A stretch of DNA of 64,000 nucleotides, from positions 62,001-126,000 of the forward strand of contig NZ_QGOK01000015.1 in assembly GCF_003259175.1 (NCBI RefSeq), given 5' to 3'. Position 1 is the stretch's first letter. Each line of letters begins with the position of its first letter. The translations under genes were made by a program, and so were the position numbers. The DNA is from Marinomonas shanghaiensis. Its GTDB lineage: Bacteria; Pseudomonadota; Gammaproteobacteria; Pseudomonadales; Marinomonadaceae. Shown piece after piece: positions 32,276 through 43,414 of the stretch. The notes under the pieces were generated by a model. The model was not told where the DNA came from, did no database searches, and saw nothing but the letters and a program-made list of their open reading frames with translations.

Positions 32276-32876
32276 GAGACATTTCCTCTAGTGGATGGAT
32301 TCCAAACTGAGCCAAGATTTGTGCCGCCTCATACAAAGGCAGACCAACAACCGCGGAATAAGAACCAGACATTGAACGCACAAAAATAGATCCCATCCCC
32401 TGAATGGCATAGGAACCTGCTTTATCGTGTGGCTCACCGGATTTCCAATACTGCTGTATTTCGACATCTGAAATATCACGAAATGAAACATCATTTACGA
32501 TGCACTTTGTAACCACATGATCAAATTCAAGATTACAAAGACAGAGAGAGGTAATCACTTGATGTGAGCGGCCAGAAAGCTGCCTTAGCATGGATAGGGA
32601 GTCGTCAAGACTACTCGGTTTACCTAAAATCCGCCCCCCAACCACCACACTGGTGTCTGATGCCAAAAAAATAGCAGACAAACCAGCGTTAGGCTGGCGT
32701 TTGTATTTTTCAATGGCGGCCTTCGCTTTTTCAACCGCCATCCTAACGACGTAATCTTTAGCCTCCTCTTGATATTTCGGTGTTTCGTCAATATCAGCAG
32801 GCAAAACCTCAAACTCTTTCACCAAGAGGCTAAGCAGCTCTTTCCTTCTCGGCGAAGCGGAAGCCAAAACAAGCAT
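32268..32876 (-). CDS. Maf family nucleotide pyrophosphatase (dTTP/UTP type)
   Basis: 202 residues with LASASPRRKELLSLL, the DIDE block and FLASDTSVVVGGRILGKP, the catalytic region of Maf/YhdE. Proposed to hydrolyse non-canonical or dTTP/UTP nucleotides and to restrain division. Context between mreD and rng is that of yhdE. Confidence 0.93.
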   Translation of the reverse strand: MLVLASASPRRKELLSLLVKEFEVLPADIDETPKYQEEAKDYVVRMAVEKAKAAIEKYKRQPNAGLSAIFLASDTSVVVGGRILGKPSSLDDSLSMLRQLSGRSHQVITSLCLCNLEFDHVVTKCIVNDVSFRDISDVEIQQYWKSGEPHDKAGSYAIQGMGSIFVRSMSGSYSAVVGLPLYEAAQILAQFGIHPLEEMSHE

Positions 32877-32896
32877 AAACTCTTCCCAAAAACAGC

Positions 32897-33370
32897 CTAA
32901 CGGATAGCATAAATGCGTCGCACGCTACGCAAAATAATAAATGACCAAGGCCACAACAAACCAGTAATAACCGCTGGCATAAAAATCATTAACGTGGGCT
33001 CAGCATAGCCGAGATAATGATCAATCCAAAAATCAAGTAACTGATTGATACTGACCAACATACAAATGAAAAAACCTTGCTGCCAACGGTGATACATTCT
33101 TAGACGCTTGTAAAAAACGGCACAAGTATAAGCAATAATCACATAAGTAAGAGAATGCTGACCTATGATGCCACCCTGCAACAAATCGACCATTAGCCCC
33201 AAAAACCAAGCTAACCCCACCCCTACTCGGAATGGTAATGCGATCACCCAATACAAAATCACCAGCAAAGCCCACTCTGGGCGAAACCAAACAAATTGCT
33301 CAGGAAAAGGCACCGCCTCAAGCATTAAAGCCGTTAATAAGGTTATACAAAAAACAAAAATCGGCTTCAT
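32897..33370 (-). CDS. mreD: Rod shape-determining protein MreD
   Basis: 157 residues, about five membrane helices, with the MreD motif RPEWALLVILYWVIALP and the GLMVDLLQGGIIGQHSL block. Its ATG overlaps the mreC stop by four bases. Confidence 0.93.
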   Translation of the reverse strand: MKPIFVFCITLLTALMLEAVPFPEQFVWFRPEWALLVILYWVIALPFRVGVGLAWFLGLMVDLLQGGIIGQHSLTYVIIAYTCAVFYKRLRMYHRWQQGFFICMLVSINQLLDFWIDHYLGYAEPTLMIFMPAVITGLLWPWSFIILRSVRRIYAIR

Positions 33371-34203
33371 TCGCGTTCTGCCTCAGGCTTCTCAATCAGC
33401 ATCACGTGACGACTGCGACCTAACTGCGCCAAAGGAACCACATCCACGTCTGCATAGGCTTTACCTTGCGTGTATTTAACACTTCGCACCACACCAACGG
33501 GATAACCGCTTGGGAAGCGATTATCCAGACCAGAGGTCGTTAAAATATCCCCCTTTTTAATATCTACTGATCGAGGAACACTCATTAGTTCCATTCGCTT
33601 TAGATCTCCTGTACCTCGCAAAATACCTCTAAAGCCGGTCCGAGAAAGCTGTACAGGAACAAAATGACTTGCGTCAGCAATCAGCAAGACTCGACTACTG
33701 TACGCCGCTGTTTCGACCACCTGACCCAGTACGCCAGTGGCATCTAAAACAGGCTGTCCAACAAACGCACCAGAAGAAAATCCCTTATCAATCATCAATC
33801 GATGACTGTAAGCATTCTGATCAAAACCAATCACTTCAGCCATGACAATTTTTTCGTCAACACGTTGAGAGGCGTCCAATAATTCTCGCAGTCGAACGTT
33901 TTCAGCCTGAAGCGAGTCAAGGCGTTGTTGACGACTGCGTAATAACAATATTTCAGCTTGCAAAGACTGATTTTCCTTAACCAATCCTTCCCTGCTAGCA
34001 AGATGTTCACCCGCCCAATTAAACATTTTTTGCGGCGTATTAACCACTACCTGAATCGGCGTTACAAGCAAGGTCAAATAGGGCCTTACTTGCGAAAAAA
34101 CAGCATAACGAACATCAGCGACAATCATTGCAGCAGACAAGATAACCAATACAAGGAAACGAGCACTGGAAACCTTACCGCTAAAAAGAAGCGAATTGTT
34201 AAT
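33367..34203 (-). CDS. mreC: Rod shape-determining protein MreC, with apparent ATT start codon
   Basis: Periplasmic elongasome scaffold linking MreB/MreD to PBP2: N-terminal helix (about 16-33), coiled coil (about 80-115), then the two beta-barrel MreC core (GFRGILRGTGDLKRME, KGDILTTSGLDNRFPSGYPVG). The only in-frame conventional start is a TTG at 34149 inside the membrane segment, with no ribosome binding site. Reading back from there, the frame adds FSGKVSSARFLVLVILS, which aligns with the usual MreC N-terminus. It begins at an ATT (34201-34203) preceded by AGGAG with a seven-base spacer. A TAG stop lies just upstream. The start is inferred. Confidence 0.93.
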   Translation of the reverse strand: MNNSLLFSGKVSSARFLVLVILSAAMIVADVRYAVFSQVRPYLTLLVTPIQVVVNTPQKMFNWAGEHLASREGLVKENQSLQAEILLLRSRQQRLDSLQAENVRLRELLDASQRVDEKIVMAEVIGFDQNAYSHRLMIDKGFSSGAFVGQPVLDATGVLGQVVETAAYSSRVLLIADASHFVPVQLSRTGFRGILRGTGDLKRMELMSVPRSVDIKKGDILTTSGLDNRFPSGYPVGVVRSVKYTQGKAYADVDVVPLAQLGRSRHVMLIEKPEAERE

Positions 34204-34219
34204 GGGACGCTCCTAACCT

Positions 34220-35269
<1,050 letters not shown>

Positions 35270-35433
35270 TTACACCCTGATAATACGATACGAACAGCGT
35301 CAAAATGTAACAATCACGGGACCATTGGGCAAGTTGATTCCGCGTAAATGTTAAAAAAGTTCCCTTGCATTTCATTGTTTACGAAAAAAAATTTAATAAA
35401 TGAAAAATAAGCTAGATTTTTCACACTGTTAGC

Positions 35434-35462
35434 TTTATAGCCTCCCAACTAAGGGATACAAT
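35434..35462 (+). promoter_or_regulatory. Putative gatCAB promoter
   Basis: TTTATA (35434-35439), 17-base spacer, TACAAT (35457-35462), 38 bases before the gatC start. Lies in the 236-base mreB/gatC divergent gap, which otherwise shows only AT-rich sequence. Confidence 0.55.
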
Positions 35463-35499
35463 AAAAGCCATTTACGATAATCAAAATATCAGGTGGAAC

Positions 35500-35787
35500 A
35501 TGTCCATAGACAAACAAGACGTGCAAAAAATTGCACACTTGGCTCGCCTCGCGCTTACTGAGGCAGACGCCGATCAATATCAACACTCCCTTTCTAGTGT
35601 TTTATCACTTGTTGAACAAATGCAATCTGTCAATACCGATGGGGTTGAGCCACTTTCCAACCCGCTTGAGATGACTCAAAGATTAAGAGAAGACACAGTC
35701 ACAGAAGAAAATCGCCGCGACGCCTTTTTAGCGAACGCACCTCAAGCCGAAGCAGGCCTTTTCCTCGTACCAAAAGTGATCGATTAA
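35500..35787 (+). CDS. gatC: Asp-tRNA(Asn)/Glu-tRNA(Gln) amidotransferase subunit C
   Basis: 95 residues; typical [20 protein letters not shown] and [18 protein letters not shown] motifs. Wraps around GatA-GatB. AGGTGG ribosome binding site before the ATG. The complex amidates misacylated tRNAs, implying that this organism lacks or supplements direct GlnRS or AsnRS charging. Confidence 0.98.
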   Translation: MSIDKQDVQKIAHLARLALTEADADQYQHSLSSVLSLVEQMQSVNTDGVEPLSNPLEMTQRLREDTVTEENRRDAFLANAPQAEAGLFLVPKVID

Positions 35788-35798
35788 GAGAGACAAGC

Positions 35799-37259
35799 AT
35801 GTTCGAACAAAGCATCTCGACATTAGCTCAGCAATTACGTAACAAAGATATTACCAGCGTTGAATTAACCCGCCTTTTCTTGGCACGCATAGCCAAACTT
35901 GACCCTCAACTAAACAGTTTTATCACGGTGACCGAACAGCGAGCATTAGAACAAGCCGCTGCTGCAGACGCGTTGCTGCAAAAGGGAAAAGGCACAACGT
36001 TGACTGGCATCCCAATTGCCCACAAAGACTTATTCTGCACCGAAGGCACGCTGACAACCTGCGGCTCAAAAATGCTTCATAATTTTATTCCACCTTACGA
36101 GTCAACCGTTACGAATCGTATCCAACAGGCTGGCGCCGTTATGCTGGGTAAAACGAATATGGATGAGTTCGCTATGGGCTCATCTAACGAAAACAGTTTT
36201 TACGGCGCCGTAAAAAATCCATGGAATCTTGATAAAGTTCCCGGTGGATCTTCTGGTGGGTCAGCTGCTGCCATTGCCGCTGGACTCGCCGTTGCCGCAA
36301 CAGGTACAGATACGGGTGGCTCTATTCGCCAACCGGCTTCTTTCTGTGGCATTACAGGCCTTAAGCCAACTTATGGCCGCGTCTCTCGTTTTGGCATGAT
36401 TGCGTATGCATCCAGCCTTGATCAAGGCGGCCCGATGGCTAAAAGTGCAGAAGATTGCGCGCATTTAATGCAAGCCATGGCGGGGTTCGATGAAAAAGAT
36501 TCCACTTCAGCCGAACAGCCAACGGATGACTATCTTGCCAATCTGAATGCACCTCTTGCTGGTCTAAAAATTGGTCTTCCAAAAGAGTACTTTGGTGATG
36601 GCTTAGATTCCCAAGTAGCTGACATTATTATGGCCGCGGTAAAAGAATTTGAAAAACTGGGCGCGACGATAAAAGAAATTTCATTACCGAACCTACAACT
36701 TAGTATCCCATCATACTATGTTATAGCGCCTTCCGAAGCGTCTTCAAACCTGTCTCGATTTGATGGTGTGCGCTTTGGGCACCGTTGTGACAATCCGAAA
36801 GATTTGCTTGATATGTACATGCGTTCACGTGCTGAGGGCTTTGGCCGAGAAGTACAAAAGCGCATCATGGTAGGTACTTACGCTCTGTCTGAAGGCTACT
36901 ACGACGCTTACTATCTCAAAGCACAAAAAATTCGCCGCCTTATCAAAGAAGATTTTGTTAAAGCCCTTGAAGAAGTTGATGTCATCATGGGCCCTGTTGC
37001 GCCCACTACAGCATTTGGCCTTGGTAGCAAAACCAGCGACCCTGTCGCCATGTACCTAGAAGACATCTATACACTGTCCGTTAACCTAGCAGGCATTCCA
37101 GCCATGTCTATCCCAGCGGGTTTTGCACAGGGCATGCCTGTTGGTCTACAGATCATGGGTAATTATTTTGCTGAAGCCAAACTTTTGAACGTAGCACATC
37201 AGTACCAACAACATACTGATTGGCATTTACAAACACCAACAATGGCAAAAGGAGCATAA
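35799..37259 (+). CDS. gatA: Amidotransferase subunit A (GatA)
   Basis: 486-residue amidase-signature enzyme. The Ser-cisSer-Lys triad is visible in [30 protein letters not shown] and [16 protein letters not shown]. Releases ammonia from glutamine. Eleven bases after gatC. Confidence 0.99.
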   Translation: MFEQSISTLAQQLRNKDITSVELTRLFLARIAKLDPQLNSFITVTEQRALEQAAAADALLQKGKGTTLTGIPIAHKDLFCTEGTLTTCGSKMLHNFIPPYESTVTNRIQQAGAVMLGKTNMDEFAMGSSNENSFYGAVKNPWNLDKVPGGSSGGSAAAIAAGLAVAATGTDTGGSIRQPASFCGITGLKPTYGRVSRFGMIAYASSLDQGGPMAKSAEDCAHLMQAMAGFDEKDSTSAEQPTDDYLANLNAPLAGLKIGLPKEYFGDGLDSQVADIIMAAVKEFEKLGATIKEISLPNLQLSIPSYYVIAPSEASSNLSRFDGVRFGHRCDNPKDLLDMYMRSRAEGFGREVQKRIMVGTYALSEGYYDAYYLKAQKIRRLIKEDFVKALEEVDVIMGPVAPTTAFGLGSKTSDPVAMYLEDIYTLSVNLAGIPAMSIPAGFAQGMPVGLQIMGNYFAEAKLLNVAHQYQQHTDWHLQTPTMAKGA

Positions 37260-37261
37260 GC

Positions 37262-38707
37262 ATGAACTGGGAAGTTGTTATCGGTCTTGAGATTCATACT
37301 CAGCTCTCTACTAAATCAAAATTGTTTTCTGGTGCCGCTGTCGGCTTTGGCGCAGAACCAAATACTCAAACCACACTTGTCGATTTAGGCATGCCAGGCG
37401 CCCTGCCTGTTTTCAACAAAGAAGCACTACGCATGGCGGTTATGTTTGGCCATGCTATTAATGCAGAAATTGGCATGACATCGGTTTTTGCACGCAAGAA
37501 TTATTTCTACCCAGATCTACCTAAAGGCTACCAAACCAGCCAAATGGATCACCCTATTGTTGGCAAAGGTTATCTTGATGTGATGCTAGAAGACGGTACT
37601 ACTTCTCGTGTTGGCATCACTCGTGCACACCTTGAAGAAGACGCTGGTAAGTCTTTGCATGAAGACTTCCAAGGCATGACGGGTATAGACTTAAATCGCT
37701 CGAGCACCCCGCTGCTTGAAATCGTATCAGAGCCAGACATTCGCTCAGCAAAAGAAGCCGTTGCTTATGTTAAAATGATTCACTCCATCGTGACCTATCT
37801 TGGTATTTGCGACGGAAATATGGCGGAAGGCTCCATGCGTTGCGACATTAACTTATCATTGCGCCCTAAAGGCCAAAAAGAATACGGCACACGCACTGAA
37901 ATCAAAAACGTCAACTCATTCCGCTTTATCGAAAAAGCCATCTATACCGAGATCGAGCGCCAAGCAGATATTCTAGAAGATGGCGGCCGCATTATTCAGG
38001 AAACTCGCCTGTATGACCCTGAAAAAAATGAAACTCGCAGCATGCGCTCAAAAGAAGACGCTAACGACTATCGTTATTTCCCATGCCCTGACCTACTGCC
38101 TGTGGTATTAACACAAGAATATGTCGATAACATAAAAGCTAACCTACCGGAGCTACCAAGCCAAAAAGCCGCACGCTTCCAAAGTGACTATGCACTCAGC
38201 GAATACGACGCCAACGTACTGTCATCTTCTCGCGCTATGGCAGACTTCTTTGAAAACGCTAACGGCGTTGTGAAAGACCCAAAACTGACAGCCAACTGGG
38301 TAATGGGTGAGCTCAGCAAATTGCTTAACCAAGAACAGCTTGACATCAACAACTCTCCTGTTAGCGCTCAGGCATTCGGTGAATTGTTAGTTCGGATCAA
38401 AGACGACACCATCAATGGCAAAACAGCCAAAGATGTTTTCCAAGCCATGTGGGATGGTGAAGGCTCTGCAGACGATATCATCGACGCAAAAGGCTTAAAA
38501 CAAGTCACAGATACTGGCGCTATCGAGACCATGATCCAAACTATTTTGGACGCTAACGCCGCCCAAGTTGAACAATATCGCGCTGCCGACGAAGATAAGC
38601 AAAAGAAAATGATTGGCTTTTTCGTAGGACAAGTAATGAAAGCATCACAAGGCAAAGCCAATCCAGGTCTAGTAAACCCAATCCTGGTGAAAATGCTGAA
38701 AGGTTAA
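37262..38707 (+). CDS. gatB: Amidotransferase subunit B (GatB)
   Basis: 481 residues starting [15 protein letters not shown]; kinase-like domain with [14 protein letters not shown] and [11 protein letters not shown], YqeY-like tail at the end. The ATG at 37262 has AAAGGAG upstream and follows the gatA stop by two bases; an earlier in-frame start would overlap gatA. Confidence 0.99.
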   Translation: MNWEVVIGLEIHTQLSTKSKLFSGAAVGFGAEPNTQTTLVDLGMPGALPVFNKEALRMAVMFGHAINAEIGMTSVFARKNYFYPDLPKGYQTSQMDHPIVGKGYLDVMLEDGTTSRVGITRAHLEEDAGKSLHEDFQGMTGIDLNRSSTPLLEIVSEPDIRSAKEAVAYVKMIHSIVTYLGICDGNMAEGSMRCDINLSLRPKGQKEYGTRTEIKNVNSFRFIEKAIYTEIERQADILEDGGRIIQETRLYDPEKNETRSMRSKEDANDYRYFPCPDLLPVVLTQEYVDNIKANLPELPSQKAARFQSDYALSEYDANVLSSSRAMADFFENANGVVKDPKLTANWVMGELSKLLNQEQLDINNSPVSAQAFGELLVRIKDDTINGKTAKDVFQAMWDGEGSADDIIDAKGLKQVTDTGAIETMIQTILDANAAQVEQYRAADEDKQKKMIGFFVGQVMKASQGKANPGLVNPILVKMLKG

Positions 38708-38709
38708 CC

Positions 38710-38800
38710 TTCTTCTCTAGTCTTGATCAGACAAGAGAAGTAAAAATCAGACCAGCAAAATACAATTTCCCCCTATGTCGATTTTGAACATCAGGGGGAG
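38710..38800. other. Two hairpins between gatB and the diguanylate cyclase gene
   Basis: First, CTTCTCT-A-GTCT with AGAC-A-AGAGAAG (38712-38740), which lacks a T run. Second, CCCCCT with AGGGGG (about 38769-38798) with an inner ATGT/ACAT pairing. Probably termination or transcript-end structures for the two converging genes; neither is a classic intrinsic terminator. Confidence 0.45.
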
Positions 38801-38835
38801 ATTCTTACTCGCTAAACTTTTACATGAAACCCACA

Positions 38836-40068
38836 CTAAAGATCTGAAATTATTCTATCTCTACCAGCTCGCTTCGCTTCATATAAAAGCCGGTCAGCCT
38901 GCTTTATCAAATCTTCAAAAGAACCTATAGACTGACAACTTAACCCCACGCTACAAGTCATAGAAATTTTTGCCCCTGTATACTCTTTGGCACGCAGATG
39001 ACCCAAAAACACCTTCAAACGATCAAGCAACTCCTGCCCGCAAACCTTAGCCAGAATACAAAATTCTTCGCCACCAAAGCGACAAACCAACATATCTGGA
39101 AAAGCGCCTTGCATATCGCCCCCAAACGACGCCAATAAATCGTCCCCTATCATGTGACCGTAGGTGTCATTAATCACCTTAAAGTGATCCAAATCTAACA
39201 TTGCCAAAGAAAAGCCAGCATTCGCCTTGCGCAAATAACGCTCCCCTTCCTCAAAAAAGAAACGCCTATTTTTCAATTTTGTCAGTGGGTCGGTATTGGC
39301 TAAATCGCGAATCGTCTCCAGCATTTCCTGCGCTTCTAAACTGTGCACCACACGACAATGAAACTCTTCATGGTAAAAGGGCTTTTTTAAAAAATCATTG
39401 GCGCCCGCTTTTATAAACTTAGCGGATAACGCACTGTCTCCTTCTGCAGAAAGCCCAATAATCACTAAGTCCTGAAAACGAGCGTTACTTCTCAGCATAC
39501 GCACCAATTCATAGCCATTCACCAAGGCGATGTTGTGATCAGCGATCAGCATTCTTATACCGGAGTCTTCTTCTAACTTAGCTAACGCCTCTTGACCGTT
39601 ATCCACTTCAATGACATTAAAACGGTATTGCTCCAAAAGCGCCCTGACAAACTGACTATTGGCCGCAGAGTCTTCGGCGACCAAGACCTTAACCCCTTCA
39701 TTTTTAATTAAACGCTCAACGACCTTAATCGCATGATTAAACGAATAACGACTGTCTTTAGTGATGTAGTCTAAAACCCCTTTATCCAATAGACTAATTC
39801 GCAGGTCATCATCAAAGTTTCCTGTCAATACGACACAGGGTATTTGCTTCAACAACACCAAATCAACAATTTCCCCGTTTTCAGCATCGGGTAAATTTAG
39901 ATCCACAATGGCTGCGAAAAAACTTTCTTCCTCTAACTTACGTCTTGCCTGATCGTAGCAAGTACACAAAACGGGGATAAACAGAGGGTTCTGAGACAGT
40001 AAATGATTGAGAACTTTCAGTACAACAGGGCTATCTTCTACAACCAATATTTTCCGTTCTAACATCAT
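38836..40068 (-). CDS. Diguanylate cyclase response regulator (REC-REC-GGDEF)
   Basis: 410 residues: receiver 1 (phospho-acceptor Asp56 in AAIVDLNLP), receiver 2 (Asp177 in RMLIADHNI, lysine in FLKKPF) and a GGDEF domain with intact GGEEF (332-336). It should make cyclic di-GMP on phosphorylation. The RxxD product-inhibition site is missing in front of GGEEF. No membrane segment and no adjacent kinase. Start at 40068 is chosen for an AGGA motif; a TTG lies six bases upstream. PleD-like layout. Confidence 0.92.
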   Translation of the reverse strand: MMLERKILVVEDSPVVLKVLNHLLSQNPLFIPVLCTCYDQARRKLEEESFFAAIVDLNLPDAENGEIVDLVLLKQIPCVVLTGNFDDDLRISLLDKGVLDYITKDSRYSFNHAIKVVERLIKNEGVKVLVAEDSAANSQFVRALLEQYRFNVIEVDNGQEALAKLEEDSGIRMLIADHNIALVNGYELVRMLRSNARFQDLVIIGLSAEGDSALSAKFIKAGANDFLKKPFYHEEFHCRVVHSLEAQEMLETIRDLANTDPLTKLKNRRFFFEEGERYLRKANAGFSLAMLDLDHFKVINDTYGHMIGDDLLASFGGDMQGAFPDMLVCRFGGEEFCILAKVCGQELLDRLKVFLGHLRAKEYTGAKISMTCSVGLSCQSIGSFEDLIKQADRLLYEAKRAGRDRIISDL

Positions 40069-40266
40069 TAACAAAATCCTTTCTTAAAGCACTTCTTGTA
40101 AAACCATAGTGTTTGCACTTTTTTGAGCGTCTTTTTTAATTATCCCCTATGACCTAAGATTCCGATACTCTAGAATACTTATTCATAAGTTTGCTTTGTA
40201 AATAATACGTAAAAAACACACCATTCAAAAGACAATCTCTTACTTCAACTATAAGGTCATTTAATA

Positions 40267-40554
40267 ATGCAATGTCGGCCAAGTTGCGGTGCATGCTGCA
40301 CAGCGCCTTCAATTACGTCTCCCATTCCCGGCATGCCTAACGGTAAAGCCGCTGGAGAAACTTGCGTACAACTGTTAGCGGACTATCGCTGTGCAATCTT
40401 TGGTGATCCATTAAGACCTAAAGTATGCTCAGACTTTCAGGCAGAAGAATATACTTGCGGTAACAACAGAATAGAGGCAATCCGTATTTTGTCGATTTTG
40501 GAAAACGACACAAAACCAATACATAGTAGTTTATTAAAAAGGAAAGACAAATGA
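40267..40554 (+). CDS. Small YkgJ-family cysteine-cluster protein
   Basis: 95 residues with eight cysteines: CRPSCGACC at the N-terminus, CVQLLADYRC in the middle, then VCSDF and YTCG. This is the zinc- or iron-chelating pattern of the YkgJ (CxxCxxCC) family. Function unknown. The stop overlaps the next ATG (ATGA), so it is translationally coupled to the L,D-transpeptidase, which is an unusual partner. Confidence 0.85.
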   Translation: MQCRPSCGACCTAPSITSPIPGMPNGKAAGETCVQLLADYRCAIFGDPLRPKVCSDFQAEEYTCGNNRIEAIRILSILENDTKPIHSSLLKRKDK

Positions 40555-42218
40555 CATTAGCAAAACAACTCCTCCCGATACTTTGCGCCAGCGTATTTTT
40601 GAGTGCCTGCTCTACTGGCTCAAATAAGTCATTTGTTCTCGTTCCTCCAAGCGAATCTCAAATAGAAAACAGCATCAAAAGCCAGGTCTCATTGACACTT
40701 AATGCATTCACCCCTGTTGCTGGCCAAGCACTCCCAAATGAGACCGTTCTTGAGGCTTACGAAGCACGTGATTATGAGCCCGTCTGGATAAAAGACAACA
40801 ATATCAGCATGTCTCTCTACAAACTCGTCGATGTACTCGAACAATCCTACACGCATGGACTGAACCCCATTCACTACCATTCCGGTATCATTAAAGAATA
40901 TTTAGCCTTAAAAGAACCCAGTCCACAACAACTAGCAGAAATGGACGTCATTGCGACCATTGCCCTCACCAGCTACGCAAATGACCTTAGCAACGGCCGA
41001 TACGAACCCCAACTTATCGATCCAAACTGGCAGCTAGACGCGCCTAACAATAATTGGAAAGAACTGCTCTATTTAGACTCTGCAACCGAGATGGTAAACG
41101 CACTACCACTCCTTGCTCCGCGCAGCCCACAATATCAAGTTCTGCAAAAATGGCTCGTTTATTACCAAGATCTAGCCACCAAAGAGAAAGACATATTGGT
41201 TAGTGCAGGCGTACCGCTCTCAGCTGGCGACACTGGGCCACGCGTTGCACAATTGAGAGCACGTTTAGTCCAGCTTGGTGACATACGCTTTTCTACTCGC
41301 AAGGTAAACGAAGACCAATTCGATCTGCCTTTAAAAGAGGCATTAATACGTTTTCAACAACGTCACCACATCGCGGCAGACGGAGCTGCAGGCTCAAAAA
41401 CCATTGAAATGCTCAACATTCCGTTAAAATCCAGAGCAAAGCAAATCGCCTATAATTTAGAAAGATGGCGCTGGTTGCCAAGCGAATTAGAGGCTAACCG
41501 CATTTGGGTGGATTTAACCAACTACACAGTGGATATGCACCTAAATGGCGAACTTACCTCAATGAAAGCGATTATTGGTAAGCCTGATCGTAAGACGCCG
41601 GTTTTTAAGGGATTAATGACCTACATGGTCACCAATCCAACATGGCGTGTTCCACACAGAATCGCTAGAGAAAACCTATTACCTAAGTTACAGGCTGATT
41701 CTAACTACCTCATTAAGCACCGCTATAAAGTCTACTCAAGCTGGAGTATTGGTGCAAAAGAACTGGACTCTACGAAAATCAATTGGAAAAGCATTAGCGA
41801 AGACAAACTTGCGTTCCGCTTTGAGCAAGAACCAGACGAAGGCAATGCACTAGGTCAGTTTAAGTTTATGTTTCCCAATAAAAATGAAATTTACTTGCAT
41901 GACACACCATCGAAACACCTGTTTCGTGAAGCCGATAGAGCCTTTAGCTCTGGATGCGTTCGCTTGGAAAACCCAATGGAATTTGCCCAAGAAATAACCA
42001 AAGGCAGCAAACAATTCAATGAGATGAACAACGCACTGCAAACAGCCAGCAACACAGTGATCAGCCTACCGAACTACATTCCGGTTTACTTGGTGTATTT
42101 TACCGTGGTTCCCAACGCAAATGGCATGCTGGAGTTTCGCAATGACATTTATGCAAGAGACACTTTAATGGAAGAAGCAATGGGATATTCCGCCATAGAC
42201 CCAAGAGAGTCTATTTAA
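40551..42218 (+). CDS. L,D-transpeptidase (YcbB/LdtD type), lipoprotein
   Basis: 555 residues. Lipobox FLSAC (Cys20), N-terminal scaffold (about 50-200), peptidoglycan-binding domain (about 225-295, GDTGPRVAQLRARLVQLG) and YkuD catalytic domain (about 320-490). The active site is His450 (YLHDTP) and Cys469 (SSGCVRLENP). The enzyme forms 3-3 crosslinks in peptidoglycan independently of penicillin-binding proteins. E. coli LdtD is anchored by a membrane helix, whereas this one carries a lipoprotein signal. Confidence 0.92.
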   Translation: MTLAKQLLPILCASVFLSACSTGSNKSFVLVPPSESQIENSIKSQVSLTLNAFTPVAGQALPNETVLEAYEARDYEPVWIKDNNISMSLYKLVDVLEQSYTHGLNPIHYHSGIIKEYLALKEPSPQQLAEMDVIATIALTSYANDLSNGRYEPQLIDPNWQLDAPNNNWKELLYLDSATEMVNALPLLAPRSPQYQVLQKWLVYYQDLATKEKDILVSAGVPLSAGDTGPRVAQLRARLVQLGDIRFSTRKVNEDQFDLPLKEALIRFQQRHHIAADGAAGSKTIEMLNIPLKSRAKQIAYNLERWRWLPSELEANRIWVDLTNYTVDMHLNGELTSMKAIIGKPDRKTPVFKGLMTYMVTNPTWRVPHRIARENLLPKLQADSNYLIKHRYKVYSSWSIGAKELDSTKINWKSISEDKLAFRFEQEPDEGNALGQFKFMFPNKNEIYLHDTPSKHLFREADRAFSSGCVRLENPMEFAQEITKGSKQFNEMNNALQTASNTVISLPNYIPVYLVYFTVVPNANGMLEFRNDIYARDTLMEEAMGYSAIDPRESI

Positions 42219-42257
42219 TAAAGAGGTTATTTCATAATATTTAAGACACATTAAAAA

Positions 42258-42294
42258 TCAAAAGCCCTATAAATCTGATTTATAGGGCTTTTTA
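42258..42294. terminator. Bidirectional terminator between L,D-transpeptidase and rlmM
   Basis: AAAAGCCCTATAAA and TTTATAGGGCTTTT pair perfectly around TCTGA, with T run on plus and A run on the other side. Confidence 0.92.
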
Positions 42295-42315
42295 AGACAG
42301 CTAACAGAACATAAG

Positions 42316-43368
42316 TTATTTAACCATAATACACACTGTTACTTCTTCACGATCATGATAAAGGTGTTTTACTTGATATTGATAACTTACACCTGCCTTT
42401 CTCAACAGATCTTCCATCAACTGAAGACATAAAGACACTTCTTGATAACGCTTTTTCATGGGCAATTTCAAATTAAAAATAGCCCGTCTTGTCCAACCAC
42501 TTGCCAGCCATTTTGCCATCAATTCCGCTACTTTAATTGGACGCTCAACCATGTCACATACCAACCAGTCCACGGTATAAGGTGGCTCATACTTAAAGCC
42601 ATCTGCCTTTTCGTGCTGAACCAAACCAGAAGACATCAGCTCTTTCTGCATCGGACCGTTATCAATGGCAATAACCTGAATCCCCTTCTTAACAAATTGA
42701 TACGTCCACCCTCCTGGAGCCGCGCCTAAATCCACCGCCGTCATACCCTCAGCCAAATCACTTTCACGTGTCCGCTCAGGGACAAATTGCAGTAACGCTT
42801 CTTCTAGTTTTAGCGTCGATCGACTGGGCCCTGCCGCCGGAAAACGCAACCGACGTATCCCCATAGGAAATTCACTACGGCAAACAGCATAAGACACACC
42901 CAAGTAAGCATTTTCGCCATCCAACATAAAGACGTGATGACGCACACCAACAGCCTTATTACGCAACACTCCTGACTTCTTCCAACCTTCCCGCAATGGC
43001 TTCTCAAGTTTTTTAATCAGATTAGATAAAGCCTTAGCCTCATTGGTGTCAGCCGTTTCTATGCAAATATCCTCAGCCAATGGTAATTCACGAGCGGCCT
43101 GAAGCAAGGACTCTACTCGTCCCCCTTGCTCCAATTCAATGACATCGTTTACTGCAATAATCTGACGTGCAAAAATAAGACGATTAAAGTTCAACTGCTG
43201 TATCAACACCTCACCAGCGTCGGCTTGGTCAAAGTTATACACAACGTAGCCAGCATCAGGAATTACCTTAGCATAACCGTAAAAGCCCTTATTATTTGCG
43301 ACGTCTGACAACTCTGCCGCACAATCTTTTTCAAAACCTTGACGGCAATAAACCAAAACATTTTTCAT
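42316..43368 (-). CDS. rlmM: 23S rRNA 2'-O-ribose C2498 methyltransferase RlmM
   Basis: 350 residues: THUMP-like N-terminal domain, then a Rossmann methyltransferase (AVDLGAAPGGWTYQFVKKG for SAM, WLVCDMVERP) with the late FNLKLPMKKRY motif of FtsJ-type enzymes. Methylates C2498 in the peptidyl transferase centre. Confidence 0.96.
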   Translation of the reverse strand: MKNVLVYCRQGFEKDCAAELSDVANNKGFYGYAKVIPDAGYVVYNFDQADAGEVLIQQLNFNRLIFARQIIAVNDVIELEQGGRVESLLQAARELPLAEDICIETADTNEAKALSNLIKKLEKPLREGWKKSGVLRNKAVGVRHHVFMLDGENAYLGVSYAVCRSEFPMGIRRLRFPAAGPSRSTLKLEEALLQFVPERTRESDLAEGMTAVDLGAAPGGWTYQFVKKGIQVIAIDNGPMQKELMSSGLVQHEKADGFKYEPPYTVDWLVCDMVERPIKVAELMAKWLASGWTRRAIFNLKLPMKKRYQEVSLCLQLMEDLLRKAGVSYQYQVKHLYHDREEVTVCIMVK

Positions 43369-43414
43369 TACAATTCCTTCTCAAATAGGCGTTCAACCTA
43401 CCGAGTTATATTAA

